From positions 248,001 through 312,000 of the forward strand of contig CBDCXF010000002.1 in the NCBI GenBank assembly GCA_965223755.1: a stretch of 64,000 nt of DNA, in the 5' to 3' direction. The translations under genes and the position numbers were made by a program. Source of the DNA: CBDCXF01 sp965223755 (GTDB taxonomy: Bacteria; Acidobacteriota; Thermoanaerobaculia; Multivoradales; JAHEKO01). Shown in pieces: positions 42,966-52,391 of the stretch (positions are counted from its first letter, which is position 1; every line of letters begins with the position of its first letter). Under the pieces are notes generated by a model. It did not search any database, was not told where the DNA came from, and saw only the letters and a program-made list of their open reading frames with translations.

Positions 42966-43472
42966 TTAACTTTCTTCGTCGGAGACCGACTCGGCCACGC
43001 GCCGATAGTCGCGGTTCCAATACAGCAGTGGAGCCTCGTCGGCGCGCGGCACCGCACTGGCTTCGACGTGGCCGACAAAGATGGTGTGGCTGCCGGCGTC
43101 GTGCCGGGCGTGTATCGAGCAGTCCAGCCACGCCAGCGCATCTTCCAGCACCGGCGCCCCGGTGGCGGCGGTCTTCCAACTGCCGACGGCAAAACGATCC
43201 TCGTCTTTGGTGAAGGCGAAGCGATTGGAAATCGGCTCCTGATCCGCCGCCAGGATATTGACCGCAAAGACAGCATCTTCTTTGTCGAGGAGCTGGTGGG
43301 CGTAGTGGCGACGAGCGATCACCACCGCCACCAAGGGCGGATCCGCCGAGATCGAGGTGAAAGCCGAGACGGTCAACCCGTGGGTTTCACCCCTTGCGCG
43401 GATGGTGACCACCGTGACTCCCGCCGCGAAATGGCGCAGCCCATCCCTAAACGCATCAATCGAGATCGACAT
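42966..43472 (-). CDS. Flavin reductase (DIM6/NTAB family)
   Basis: A 168-aa FMN-binding flavin reductase-like protein: FRDGLRHFAAGVTVVTIRAR, GLTVSAFTSISADPPLVAVV, FAVNILAADQEPISNRFA, and LLYWNRDYRRV at the end. Such proteins supply reduced flavin to oxygenases. ATG 43472 lies 5 nt after the stop of the desaturase on the same strand, so the two are cotranscribed. It may deliver electrons to it or to another oxygenase; that is inference. Confidence 0.9.
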   Translation of the reverse strand: MSISIDAFRDGLRHFAAGVTVVTIRARGETHGLTVSAFTSISADPPLVAVVIARRHYAHQLLDKEDAVFAVNILAADQEPISNRFAFTKDEDRFAVGSWKTAATGAPVLEDALAWLDCSIHARHDAGSHTIFVGHVEASAVPRADEAPLLYWNRDYRRVAESVSDEES

Positions 43473-43477
43473 CGGCG

Positions 43478-44617
43478 TCAGCCGGACACGCGACCGATTT
43501 CGGCGGCCGTCGCGTACCAATCATCGCGAGCCGCCTCGAAACGCTCCCGCAGCCGCGCCAGCTCATTCTGCGCTTTGCGCAACTTGTCGCCGGTGGACAC
43601 CCGCGCGTTCTGCATCGCCGTTCGCAGCTCGATGTGGAGGCTGTCGACTTTCTGCTCTAGACCCTCAAGGCGCGCCCAAAGCGCCTCAACGCCGGCGCGA
43701 CGTCCGAGCTCCAAACGCCGGCGAACCTCCCGCAATCGAGCTAGTTCGATGGTCTCCGGCGGCGTCCTGCGCAGATGCCGAGCCCATCCGATCTTGGACA
43801 GCGACCAAATAATCCACTTGCCAGGATCGAAGTGCCAACCCCGGTATCCGTTGCGATAGTCCGTCTGAAATGTATGGTGGAAGTTGTGGTAGCCCTCACC
43901 AAAAGTGAGAAAGGCGACCAGTCCACTGTCTCGAGAGCTATCGCCCGAGTTGAAGGGTTGACGGCCGACATAGTGGCACAGTGAGTTGATGAAAAATGTG
44001 CACTGCAAAATGACCGACACGCGCAGAAGACCCGAGACGAACAGCCCAGAGACCAATCCCGCAACCAGCGGACGACCTACAATTGCCGCATGTGTCAAAG
44101 CGATCAGTATGGGGACACCCAACCCCATGGCGAACATGATCGGGCGAATATGCCGGTCTTGCCAAGCCAGAAACGGGTCGCGCGCCAAGTCGGCAACGTT
44201 GTCCCTCGACAACTCAGGATTGCGATAGTGCAATAACCAGCCGACGTGGGCGTGAAAGAACCCCTTTTGGACGTTATAGGGATCGTAGGGGTCGCCCTCT
44301 TGATCGGTATATTTATGGTGGTATCGATGTTCCGACGCCCAGCCCAAAGCCGAACCCTCAAAACTGGCAGCGCCGACCATTGCCGTGACCACCTTGACGA
44401 CTGGGTGTGCTTCGAACGAGCGATGGGCAAACAGGCGGTGGTATCCGACGGTGATCGCCAACCCGGTTGCGTAACCGGTGACGATGAACAGTACAGTGTC
44501 AAAGGTCGTCCAACCCCAAGTTGCGACGTAAAACCAGGTCCCGGCAATTCCAAGGACCAGCGCGCCGAACAAAAAAATGGTCGTCGGCCAATTGATAGCT
44601 CCCGGTTTGTGTTCCAT
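43478..44617 (-). CDS. Acyl-CoA/acyl-lipid delta-9-type desaturase with C-terminal coiled coil
   Basis: A 380-aa membrane di-iron desaturase. The His boxes are HRLFAH (60-65), HRYHH (97-101) and HNFHH (244-248), with the extra HAHVGW (122-127) of the DesC/stearoyl-CoA group. TM helices lie at about 10-55 and 155-210. After about residue 288 comes an uncommon cytoplasmic tail of some 90 residues, predicted as coiled coil (TIELARLREVRRRLELGRRA, LEGLEQKVDSLHIELRTAMQ). ATG 44617 is chosen; a 43-residue upstream extension lacks a ribosome site. Confidence 0.9.
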   Translation of the reverse strand: MEHKPGAINWPTTIFLFGALVLGIAGTWFYVATWGWTTFDTVLFIVTGYATGLAITVGYHRLFAHRSFEAHPVVKVVTAMVGAASFEGSALGWASEHRYHHKYTDQEGDPYDPYNVQKGFFHAHVGWLLHYRNPELSRDNVADLARDPFLAWQDRHIRPIMFAMGLGVPILIALTHAAIVGRPLVAGLVSGLFVSGLLRVSVILQCTFFINSLCHYVGRQPFNSGDSSRDSGLVAFLTFGEGYHNFHHTFQTDYRNGYRGWHFDPGKWIIWSLSKIGWARHLRRTPPETIELARLREVRRRLELGRRAGVEALWARLEGLEQKVDSLHIELRTAMQNARVSTGDKLRKAQNELARLRERFEAARDDWYATAAEIGRVSG

Positions 44618-44748
44618 GGCTTGTTCTCTCTTCGGTTCGTTGTGGCTAACGAGCTGACTTCCGTGGGGGGACCGTACCACAGGAAAACCGTCATTCCGAG
44701 ATACACTCGTTACCCTCGGTTGGGATTGCTCGGAGAGGTCAATCACTA

Positions 44749-47088
44749 GTGTCCTTTGTTGGTCAGAGGCTCGGAAATTTCGAGATCCTCAGTATTATCG
44801 GTCGCGGGGGGTTTGGCGAGGTCTATCGCGCTCGCGACGATCGCTTGCGTCGCGAAGTGGCGATGAAGTTTCTACCTTCCCAGTACGCCGACGATCAAGC
44901 GGCCAAGACTCGCTTCCTGCGGGAAGCTCGCGCCGCGTCGCGGTTGAATCATCCCAACATTTGCACCATCTACGAGATCGATGAAATCGATGGGCATACG
45001 TTCATCGTCATGGAACTCATCGAAGGTAAGAGCATGTTCGACCACATCTCCGGTTCGCCGTTGATTCTCGACGACTTCTACCATTTCGCCCTGCAAACCA
45101 GCCGCGGGCTGGCGGACGCTCACGCCAAGGGTCTCGTCCACCGCGACATCAAGAGCACCAACCTCATGGTGACTCCTCAGGACACCATCAAGATTCTCGA
45201 CTTCGGTCTGGCTCGGGTGACTCGTACCGAGAGCGGCGACGGATCGACGGGATTGACGTCCGACGGAGCGGTCCTCGGCACCGTCGGATACATGGCCCCG
45301 GAACTGCTGCTGGGCAAGGATGCCGATTCGCGTGCCGACATCTTCAGCGTCGGTGTCCTTTGCTATGAAATGCTCACCGGCAAGCTGCCGTTCAAAGGCA
45401 AGTCGGTCTATGAGACGGCCAACCGCATCCTGACCCAGGCGCCGATGGCGATCTCCAAACTGCGCGAGGTCGCCCCCAACGATCTTGTCAACCTCATCGC
45501 CCGGATGCTCGAACGCGAGCCCGACGACCGCGTGCAGAAGATGGAGACGGTGCTGACCGTGCTGCACCGCTTGTCGGAGGAACGCAAGGCGGTGGAGACC
45601 GCTGCATACACCGATCTCACAGAGGTCGGAATCGCCGATCCCCAAGGGCCGTCTCTGGCAGTGCTGCCATTCGGCAATCTCAGCCCAGATCCCGAGAATG
45701 AGTTCTTCGCCGATGGGCTTACAGAAGAATTGACCACCGTGCTCGCCAAGATCGAAGGACTGGCGGTCGCGGCGCGCACGTCTGCTTACGCTTTCAAAAA
45801 TCACTCGGGCAACGTGCGGGAGGTTGGTGAACAACTTAAAGTTGCCAACGTCCTCGAAGGCAGCGTGCGCAGGTTCGGCAACCGGGTGCGCATTTCCGCC
45901 CAGTTGGTCAATACCGCCTCCGGATACCAAACCTGGTCCGGTGTGTTCGACCGCAAGATCGAGGACATCTTTGCTCTGCAAGAAGAAATCGCTCGCACCA
46001 TCGCGCGGCAACTGCGCATTGAGCTGATCGGCCAAGACGACAAACTGGTCGAGGCTCGCACCCAAAACATCGACGCCTACAACGCCTATCTCAAAGGCCG
46101 CTACTTTTGGAACCGGCGCTATGAAGCGGGCTTGAAAAAGGGCATCGAGTTCTTCAAGCACGCCCTGGAACTCGATCACGACTACCCGCTGCCCTACTCC
46201 GGCCTAGCGGACACCTACAACATGCTGGCGTTTTATTCCTTCGTCGATCCACAGCAGGGGTTTCCAGCAGCCGAGAATGCCGCTCGCAAAGCGCTCGAAC
46301 TGGATCCCGGTCTTGCCGAAGCCGAAGCCGCCCTGGGCTGGACCGCCTCGTTCTACGAGCGCGATTGGCGTCAGGGCGCCAAGCACTTTCAGCGCGCCAT
46401 CGAAATCAATCCCAATTACGGTAACGCCTATTTCTGGTACTCGTTCTTGCTGGTGATTCAAGGTCGCCTGCGCGAAAGTTTGGAACAGGTCAAAAAAGCT
46501 CGCGCTCTCGATCCGCTATCGGCGATCGTCGTCTCCGGCACCGGTTGGCTGCTCTACTTCCACCACCAGTTCGAGATCGCCATCGATGAGGTCAACGCGT
46601 GCCTCGAACTCGACCCTTCGTTTCCGGTCGCCGACTTATTCTTGATGTGGAACTACTACGGCAAAGGTGACTACGACCAGGCGATCGTCCACGGCGCCAA
46701 AGCGGTGGAGACCATGCCTCTGTCGACCACCCGCGGCATGTACGGATGCGCGCTGACCGGCGCCGGTAAGGTCGACGAGGCGTGCGCCGTCGAAGAGTCC
46801 CTGCGCAACACCGAGGAGGCCTACGTCTCGCCCTATTTCCTGGCGGCGCTGCAACTCCACCTCGGCGATACCGAAGCCGCAGTGGAGAATCTCCAGCGCG
46901 CGTACGACAACCACGACAATCACCTTTGCTTTATCGCTGTCGACCCGTTATTCGACGACTACCACGGCGAAGACTGGTACCGGGACATGGTCAAACGCAT
47001 GCACTTGGCCGACACCGACACCCGCCTCGCTTTGGAAGGTAAGCCGGCACCCAACCTCAGGCCGCAAGACACCTCGCGAATGATCTGA
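44749..47088 (+). CDS. Ser/Thr protein kinase with TolB-like domain and TPRs
   Basis: A 779-aa soluble protein. Kinase domain 10-275: Gly loop GRGGFGEVYRARD, VAIK-type VAMK (K40), HRDIKSTN with catalytic D133, DFGLARV (D151), GTVGYMAPELL. Residues about 300-430 carry a TolB-N-like (FlgO-like) domain, SLAVLPFGNLSPDPENEFFA and NVLEGSVRRFGNRVRISAQL. The rest (about 440-760) is a TPR array, for example AENAARKALELDPGLAEAEA. No TM is seen. This architecture is abundant in Acidobacteriota. GTG start; divergent from the desaturase. Confidence 0.92.
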   Translation: MSFVGQRLGNFEILSIIGRGGFGEVYRARDDRLRREVAMKFLPSQYADDQAAKTRFLREARAASRLNHPNICTIYEIDEIDGHTFIVMELIEGKSMFDHISGSPLILDDFYHFALQTSRGLADAHAKGLVHRDIKSTNLMVTPQDTIKILDFGLARVTRTESGDGSTGLTSDGAVLGTVGYMAPELLLGKDADSRADIFSVGVLCYEMLTGKLPFKGKSVYETANRILTQAPMAISKLREVAPNDLVNLIARMLEREPDDRVQKMETVLTVLHRLSEERKAVETAAYTDLTEVGIADPQGPSLAVLPFGNLSPDPENEFFADGLTEELTTVLAKIEGLAVAARTSAYAFKNHSGNVREVGEQLKVANVLEGSVRRFGNRVRISAQLVNTASGYQTWSGVFDRKIEDIFALQEEIARTIARQLRIELIGQDDKLVEARTQNIDAYNAYLKGRYFWNRRYEAGLKKGIEFFKHALELDHDYPLPYSGLADTYNMLAFYSFVDPQQGFPAAENAARKALELDPGLAEAEAALGWTASFYERDWRQGAKHFQRAIEINPNYGNAYFWYSFLLVIQGRLRESLEQVKKARALDPLSAIVVSGTGWLLYFHHQFEIAIDEVNACLELDPSFPVADLFLMWNYYGKGDYDQAIVHGAKAVETMPLSTTRGMYGCALTGAGKVDEACAVEESLRNTEEAYVSPYFLAALQLHLGDTEAAVENLQRAYDNHDNHLCFIAVDPLFDDYHGEDWYRDMVKRMHLADTDTRLALEGKPAPNLRPQDTSRMI

Positions 47089-47132
47089 GCGCGTTTCTGG
47101 CTCCAGACCAGTTCCGCGGCTAGAGGGGCAGC

Positions 47133-48353
47133 CTAGAGCCCGACGACCTCTGAACCCTGATCGATCGATCTCTGGAAGACGCAGCGAAAGCTCTCGAGCG
47201 TTCCAGTACGGTCCATCTGGTGGGCGCAGCCCCACAGATAGAGCAGGAACAAGCGCACCACCCGCTCGCCGAACTTCTCCGCCAATTGCTCCCGATTCGC
47301 CTCCAAATTGCGCGCCCAGGCGACCAGGGTCAGATAGTAGCTACGGCGGTCGTTGTGCACCGCCACCGGCTCGAACGATGTTTGGTTCGCCGCCGCCAAC
47401 AGTTCGGGCAAAACCACCGGCGTGTGGTTTCCAGGGAAGACGTAGCGGTAGGTGAAGGACCGCACCGCGTATTTCTTGCGATTGGCGGCAAAGTCCATGT
47501 AGACGAAGCCGCCAGGGCGCACCAGGTGCTCGAAACGCTGAAACAGACGCTCGTAGTCGGGGAGATGCTCCATCACTCCGAGAATGATGATGGCGTCGTA
47601 CGGGTCTTCGGTCTCGTATTCGAAGATGTCGGCGTATTCGGCTTGTAACTGACAGGGCATATCGTGGCTCTTGGCGAACGCGTCCAGATGCTTGAACTGC
47701 TCGTGGGAAAGGGTGAGCATGGTCGAGTTGATGCCGCGTTGCCCTAGGTACTTTTCGGCTGCTCCCCAACCACCACCGACGTCGAGGATGTTGGAGCCTT
47801 CCTTGAGCCGGCAAGCATCGATGATGTACTCCAGTTTGTTGACCACCGCTTGTTCGAGAGTCTCGTCCTCTTGGTGGTAGAGCGCCTGCGAGTACAGGCC
47901 GATTTCTTTGTCGAGGAAGGTGAAATAGAACTCGTTGCCGTAGTCATAGTGCTGCGGAATCCACTCTTTGTCAGCGCCGACTTGACCCCGCAGCCAAGGA
48001 GTCAGAAAGCGCCAGAACGACCACCACGGCTGGCGATCGCTCAACGCCGTGCGCAGCGACAGCGCCTCGATCAGATCACCCTCAAGATCGATGTCGCCCG
48101 CCAGGTAGGCCAAACCGATTGAGCTCTCATCCATAGAAGCCAGCGCGGAAACCGCAGAGGGTTTGCGCAGATGAATGGTGAACTTGGCCGGGTCGCCGGG
48201 TGCTCCTCCGGCCCCAAGACTCGACCCGTCGGGAAAACTCACCGCAAAGCGCGGCACATCCTCGCCTTTGAGGTGCCGTTCGAGAACGCGCTCCACTTTG
48301 GCCGCCTGGCCAGTTGGGTTCGCCATCACCGCAGTCGCTTCATTCGCCTGCAT
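47133..48353 (-). CDS. cfa: Cyclopropane-fatty-acyl-phospholipid synthase family methyltransferase
   Basis: A 406-aa SAM-dependent enzyme. YDYGNEFYFTFLDKEIGLYS is the substrate and catalytic opening of the CFA synthases; SNILDVGGGWGAAEKYLG is SAM motif I; GVMEHLPDYERLF and VRPGGFVYMDF follow. It methylenates cis-unsaturated acyl chains of phospholipids, which fits the nearby desaturase. ATG 48353 has GGAGGAATGG upstream; the open frame extends to 48515 inside the start of the UbiD gene's 3' end. Confidence 0.88.
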   Translation of the reverse strand: MQANEATAVMANPTGQAAKVERVLERHLKGEDVPRFAVSFPDGSSLGAGGAPGDPAKFTIHLRKPSAVSALASMDESSIGLAYLAGDIDLEGDLIEALSLRTALSDRQPWWSFWRFLTPWLRGQVGADKEWIPQHYDYGNEFYFTFLDKEIGLYSQALYHQEDETLEQAVVNKLEYIIDACRLKEGSNILDVGGGWGAAEKYLGQRGINSTMLTLSHEQFKHLDAFAKSHDMPCQLQAEYADIFEYETEDPYDAIIILGVMEHLPDYERLFQRFEHLVRPGGFVYMDFAANRKKYAVRSFTYRYVFPGNHTPVVLPELLAAANQTSFEPVAVHNDRRSYYLTLVAWARNLEANREQLAEKFGERVVRLFLLYLWGCAHQMDRTGTLESFRCVFQRSIDQGSEVVGL

Positions 48354-48445
48354 CGCTCCATTCCTCCGCCCGAAGGCGTACTGCCAATAAGCGCCCGTAG
48401 CATACAGCTTCCGCCACATTCGCCGCTGATCGGGGAATGTGGCCG

Positions 48446-50242
48446 CTAGGACGGCTGCAAATGACCGTGGGCTGCGTCGCCCATTTCCTGACCGTCCGGA
48501 AAGTACTCGTTCCACCGGCGACTCACCAACTCGGATGTCTCCTCGTCGGCAAAAAGCTCATCGGGAAAACCGACGGGAAGACGAGCATCCAACACGATCG
48601 GAAGCTCATAGGCGATGTGATTGTTGACGATGTTGGCACTCCCCGCGTGGAGGTCTTGGGCCGGATCGAGGCGCGTGAACGTCGTCCACAGGAAGTTGGC
48701 CTCGGAGGCGACGGCGCGCTCGACGTCTTCGGTGAGGACGATCAGCGGCCACTCCGCCAACGAGGAAAACGCGGCGACCTGGCGGGCAAGATCCGGAGCT
48801 TGCGCTTTGGACGCACCCTCGATCACTAGGCAACCGGGGCAGAACACCTCCGCTTTCTCGGTTCCTTGCGGAAGCCCACCCGAAAAACGAGCCGGCAACT
48901 CTCGAACGCGTTCGCCGACGCCAGCCCATAGCGCTTTCGAACCGTGGTTGATGCGCGGGCCGGCGTAGTCGAGCGTGTCCATCGAAGTGTTGCCGAAGAC
49001 AAACAAGTCGGTGCATGGATCGGTCCGCGCCAGCAAATCCTCCAGAACCGAACGGAACTGGCGCAGGTCCTGCGGTCGGTCCAGCAAGAGCAGGAACTTG
49101 GTCAATGACAACTGACCTTCACCGAGAATGCGGAAGCCGCTCGCCAAAGCCTCGCGCTGATAACGGTCGCGAACCACAGCCGCCGCCAGCGAGTGGTATC
49201 CGGTTTCACCGTACGACCACAGGTCCCGCACGCCGGGCATCACCACCGGAAAGATCGGCGACAGTATCTCCTGAAGCAGGTCCCCGAGATAGAAATCCTC
49301 TTGCCTGGGCTTGCCCACCACGGTGGCGGGAAAGACGGCATTCTTGCGGTGGTACATGCGGTCGACACGAAACACCGGAAACTCATGCTCGAGCGAGTAG
49401 TAGCCGTAGTGGTCGCCAAACGGCCCCTCGGCACGGCTTTCGCTGGGATCGACGGTGCCGACGAGACAAAAATCAGCGGCGGCGGGAACCGGGTGTCCAA
49501 CGGGGGGACGCCACACCGGCAGCTTCCCGCCCAGCACCAGCGAAGCCAATAGGACCTCTGGGACATTTTCGGGGAGCGGCGCCACCGCCGACAGAATCAT
49601 GGCCGGGGGTCCGCCCAGAAACGCAGTCACCGGCAGCTTCTCGCCGCGCTCGGCAGCCTGAGCCAGGTGATAGCCGCCCCCCTTGCCGATTTGCCAGTGC
49701 ATCCCGGTGGTCGAGTCATCGTAGACCTGCATGCGGTAGACACCAAGGTTGGGAGGGCCGCCTCCGGGGGGCTCGGTCAGAATATTGGGCCAGGTGAGGA
49801 AGGGGCCGCCGTCTTCGGGCCAGGTGGTGAGCGCCGGCAGCCCGCTCAGCCGGGGTTCCCCAGACACTTCGGCAACTGCCGCATTGGAGCGAGTTTTGAT
49901 CCCCAGGCTGAGTAGCCTGCGTACCAGATCGCGACGTTGCCAGAGATCGGACAGCGCGGGAGGCATCGACCCTTGGAGCAGGGACACCGCCTTCTCCACC
50001 CACACCGACGGATCGCCGAAGGCCAACTCGAGCCGCCGCCGCGAGCCAAAGAGGTTGGTGGCGATGGGGAAATCCGAGTTCTTGGTGCGGCGAAAGAGCA
50101 AAGCCGGACCGTCGGCGGCAATCACCCTGCGGTGGATTTCCGCGACTTCAAGGCGCGGATCCACTTCGGCGTCAACTTCGGTCAATTCTCCGGCGCGCCG
50201 CAGGATGTCCAGAAACTGATGTAAGTCAGCAGGAGCTGTCAC
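48446..50242 (-). CDS. UbiD-family prenyl-FMN-dependent decarboxylase
   Basis: A 598-aa enzyme. MHWQIGKGGGYHLAQAAERG and LPVTAFLGGPPAMILSAVAP, then the active-site segment RAEGPFGDHYGYYSLEHEFP and the FPVVMPGVRDLW part are UbiD motifs; the E-x-PFG-D region carries the catalytic Glu. UbiD enzymes use prenylated FMN made by UbiX, not seen here. It may act in quinone synthesis or aromatic acid decarboxylation. The start is GTG 50242 with AGGAGC-like spacing absent; the longer frame to 50572 runs through the modA region on the other strand and is not credible. Confidence 0.88.
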   Translation of the reverse strand: MTAPADLHQFLDILRRAGELTEVDAEVDPRLEVAEIHRRVIAADGPALLFRRTKNSDFPIATNLFGSRRRLELAFGDPSVWVEKAVSLLQGSMPPALSDLWQRRDLVRRLLSLGIKTRSNAAVAEVSGEPRLSGLPALTTWPEDGGPFLTWPNILTEPPGGGPPNLGVYRMQVYDDSTTGMHWQIGKGGGYHLAQAAERGEKLPVTAFLGGPPAMILSAVAPLPENVPEVLLASLVLGGKLPVWRPPVGHPVPAAADFCLVGTVDPSESRAEGPFGDHYGYYSLEHEFPVFRVDRMYHRKNAVFPATVVGKPRQEDFYLGDLLQEILSPIFPVVMPGVRDLWSYGETGYHSLAAAVVRDRYQREALASGFRILGEGQLSLTKFLLLLDRPQDLRQFRSVLEDLLARTDPCTDLFVFGNTSMDTLDYAGPRINHGSKALWAGVGERVRELPARFSGGLPQGTEKAEVFCPGCLVIEGASKAQAPDLARQVAAFSSLAEWPLIVLTEDVERAVASEANFLWTTFTRLDPAQDLHAGSANIVNNHIAYELPIVLDARLPVGFPDELFADEETSELVSRRWNEYFPDGQEMGDAAHGHLQPS

Positions 50243-50284
50243 CGGCCAAGAATACAGGCAGCGAATCGAACTAGACTCTCGGGT

Positions 50285-51034
50285 ATGAAAACCCGCCTCG
50301 GCCGCAGCTCCGCGCAGCTTTTGATTCTTGCTGCGGCTTGTCTGGCGATGGCCGTGGGAGGTTGTGGCAAAGGCGATTCGAGGCCTTTGCGAGTCGCCGC
50401 GGCGGTGAGCTTGCGCGATGTCGCCAACGATCTGGCGGCGGCGCTCGAAAACGAATTCGATATCGAAGTGGCGACCGCGGCCACCGGCACCCTGGTGCGG
50501 CAAATTGAAGCAGGAGCGCCGTTCGATCTGGTTCTGGCCGCCGCAGCCTGGCCTCTCGAAACCTTGCGACAAGACGACCTGCTAACCGGAGACGAGGCGA
50601 CTGTGGCCTTCAATTCGTTGGTCTTGATCGCCGCAGAACCTGACATCGACAGCTTCAATAGCTTCGCCGAGACCGAGGGCTTGCTAGCCATCGGCGATCC
50701 CCGCTACGTGCCCGCCGGGCGCTACGCGCTCGAGGTATTGCGCCAGCGACAACTGGAACCGGCGTTCGCGGATCGCCTCGTCTACACCGCCGACGTTTCC
50801 GCCATCGCCGCCCACGTCGAAGCCGGCAGCGCGCGAGCCGGCATTGTCTACTCCACCGAAGCGCGGAGGTTTCCGAATTTGACGGTGGTCGAATCGCTGC
50901 CGACCGCGGACCGACCGCGCGTCGTTGCCGCCACCCTGCGCGGGCCGCAGCCGGAACTCGCTACACGCGCTCTCGACTTTCTGCGCTCTGACGCCGGACA
51001 AGCGTTGTTCCGCCGCCACGGATTCACCACGTGA
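50285..51034 (+). CDS. modA: Molybdate ABC transporter, substrate-binding lipoprotein
   Basis: A 249-aa periplasmic binding protein. Signal peptide with lipobox AVGGC (C27), then LRVAAAVSLRDVANDLAAAL typical of ModA, GTLVRQIEAGAPFDLVLAAA, GDPRYVPAGRYALEVL, and HVEAGSARAGIVYSTEAR. Gene order modA-modB-modC with overlaps of four bases at both junctions shows a tight operon. Confidence 0.93.
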   Translation: MKTRLGRSSAQLLILAAACLAMAVGGCGKGDSRPLRVAAAVSLRDVANDLAAALENEFDIEVATAATGTLVRQIEAGAPFDLVLAAAAWPLETLRQDDLLTGDEATVAFNSLVLIAAEPDIDSFNSFAETEGLLAIGDPRYVPAGRYALEVLRQRQLEPAFADRLVYTADVSAIAAHVEAGSARAGIVYSTEARRFPNLTVVESLPTADRPRVVAATLRGPQPELATRALDFLRSDAGQALFRRHGFTT

Positions 51035-51732
51035 TCTTGGATTGGTTCCCGGTTCGCCTGTCACTTCAGATCGGCGTCACCGCGCTGGCGCTGATCTTGG
51101 TGCCGGCCTGCCTCCTGGCCTGGCTCGGAGCCCGCGGCCGACTGCGCGGAGCCCGGTTTTGGGACACGCTGTTGTTTATACCGCTGGTGCTTCCACCCTC
51201 CGTGGTTGGCTACCTGCTGGTGCGAAGCTTCAGCCCGCGCAGCGCCATTGGCGGCGCCCTCGAATCGCTCGGGATTCAAGTCCTGCTGACGCCGCTGGGA
51301 GCGGTGCTGGCTTCCAGCCTGGCCGCCCTCCCTTTACTGACCAAGACCCTGCAACCGGCCTTTTCCGCGGTGCCGAGCCAGTTCGAGGAAGTCGCCGCCA
51401 GTCTGGGGCTGAATCCGCTGAGAGTGTTCCTGAGAGTCACCGTTCCGGTTTCCTGGCGAGCTCTCGTCGCCGGCTCGGCCTTGGCGTTGGCTCGCGCCAT
51501 TGGCGAGTTCGGCGCGACCCTGATGGTCGCCGGCTACGTTCCCGGACGCACCAACACCATCCCGCTCGAAATCTACTCCGCATACCAGGCTGGTGAAGAC
51601 GAACGCGCCGCTTTTTACGTCATCGTCATGGTGCTGTTCTCGGTCGCGGTGGCGACCCTGAGCGCCCACTGGGGTCAAGCGATCGCGGGGGCTAACGGAC
51701 GCAAACCCGTGCACAAGGCCGGCAACCCATGA
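51031..51732 (+). CDS. modB: Molybdate ABC transporter permease
   Basis: A 233-aa permease of five to six TM. The ABC coupling motif is EEVAASLGLNPLRVFLRVTV, and IGEFGATLMVAGYVPGRTNT is the ModB signature. GTG start overlapping the modA stop by four bases (51031-51034). Confidence 0.93.
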   Translation: MILDWFPVRLSLQIGVTALALILVPACLLAWLGARGRLRGARFWDTLLFIPLVLPPSVVGYLLVRSFSPRSAIGGALESLGIQVLLTPLGAVLASSLAALPLLTKTLQPAFSAVPSQFEEVAASLGLNPLRVFLRVTVPVSWRALVAGSALALARAIGEFGATLMVAGYVPGRTNTIPLEIYSAYQAGEDERAAFYVIVMVLFSVAVATLSAHWGQAIAGANGRKPVHKAGNP

Positions 51733-52391
51733 GTCTGGAAGCGCACTTCGCGACGGACAGTCCCGATCGTCGCCATCGCGTCGAAGCCGACTTCCGCCTC
51801 GAGCGGGGCGTGCTGGTCTTTTCGGGGCCGTCCGGAGTCGGCAAGACCCTAGCTTTGCGCACCGTCGCTGGGCTACTCGCCCCGACCCAAGGGAGCGTCG
51901 TCTTCGGCGAAAGCGTCTGGGATCGCGCCAGAACCGGGCACCGTGTGGCAGTGCACGAGCGCAACCTCGCCTACCTGCCGCAACAACCTTCTCTGTTTCC
52001 CTTCACCAGCGTCGCTGGCAATATCGGATTCGGGGTCGACAAGAAAACACGCGACGCGGTGGTCGAAGAGCTAGCGGCGCTGGTTGGCGTCGAAGAGTTG
52101 CTGGGGGAATTGCCGGCGACTCTCTCGGGCGGCCAGCAACAACGAGTGGCAATCGCCCGTGCCCTAGCAACGCAGCCGCAACTGCTCCTTTTTGACGAGC
52201 CCTTTGCCGCCCTCGACCGCCCGGCCCGGCGCGCCTTTCTGCCCAAACTTCGCCGCCTGGTTGAAGAGCGTGGGATTGCGGCAGTCGTCGTCACCCACGA
52301 CGAAGAAGACGAGCGACTACTCGCCGATCAGGTGCTTTCGTTCGAGTTGATCGCTCCGGGGCGGGGTGTGGCCGAGATGGCGGCGCGTTAG
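51729..52391 (+). CDS. modC: Molybdate ABC transporter ATPase (short form)
   Basis: A 220-aa ATPase: Walker A GPSGVGKTLALR, Q-loop YLPQQPSLFP, signature LSGGQQQRVAIARAL, Walker B LLLFDEPFAALD, switch VVVTHDEED. It lacks the C-terminal Mop domain of E. coli ModC (about 350 aa), so regulation by bound molybdate at this subunit is absent. Convergent with the ipk gene, overlapping its stop by four bases. Confidence 0.92.
   Translation: MSLEAHFATDSPDRRHRVEADFRLERGVLVFSGPSGVGKTLALRTVAGLLAPTQGSVVFGESVWDRARTGHRVAVHERNLAYLPQQPSLFPFTSVAGNIGFGVDKKTRDAVVEELAALVGVEELLGELPATLSGGQQQRVAIARALATQPQLLLFDEPFAALDRPARRAFLPKLRRLVEERGIAAVVVTHDEEDERLLADQVLSFELIAPGRGVAEMAAR

Noticed and set aside
50243..50572. Upstream extension of the UbiD gene to a 708-codon frame
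   Set aside because: The added part lies antisense to modA's start and has no UbiD similarity; the family N-terminus begins at GTG 50242.
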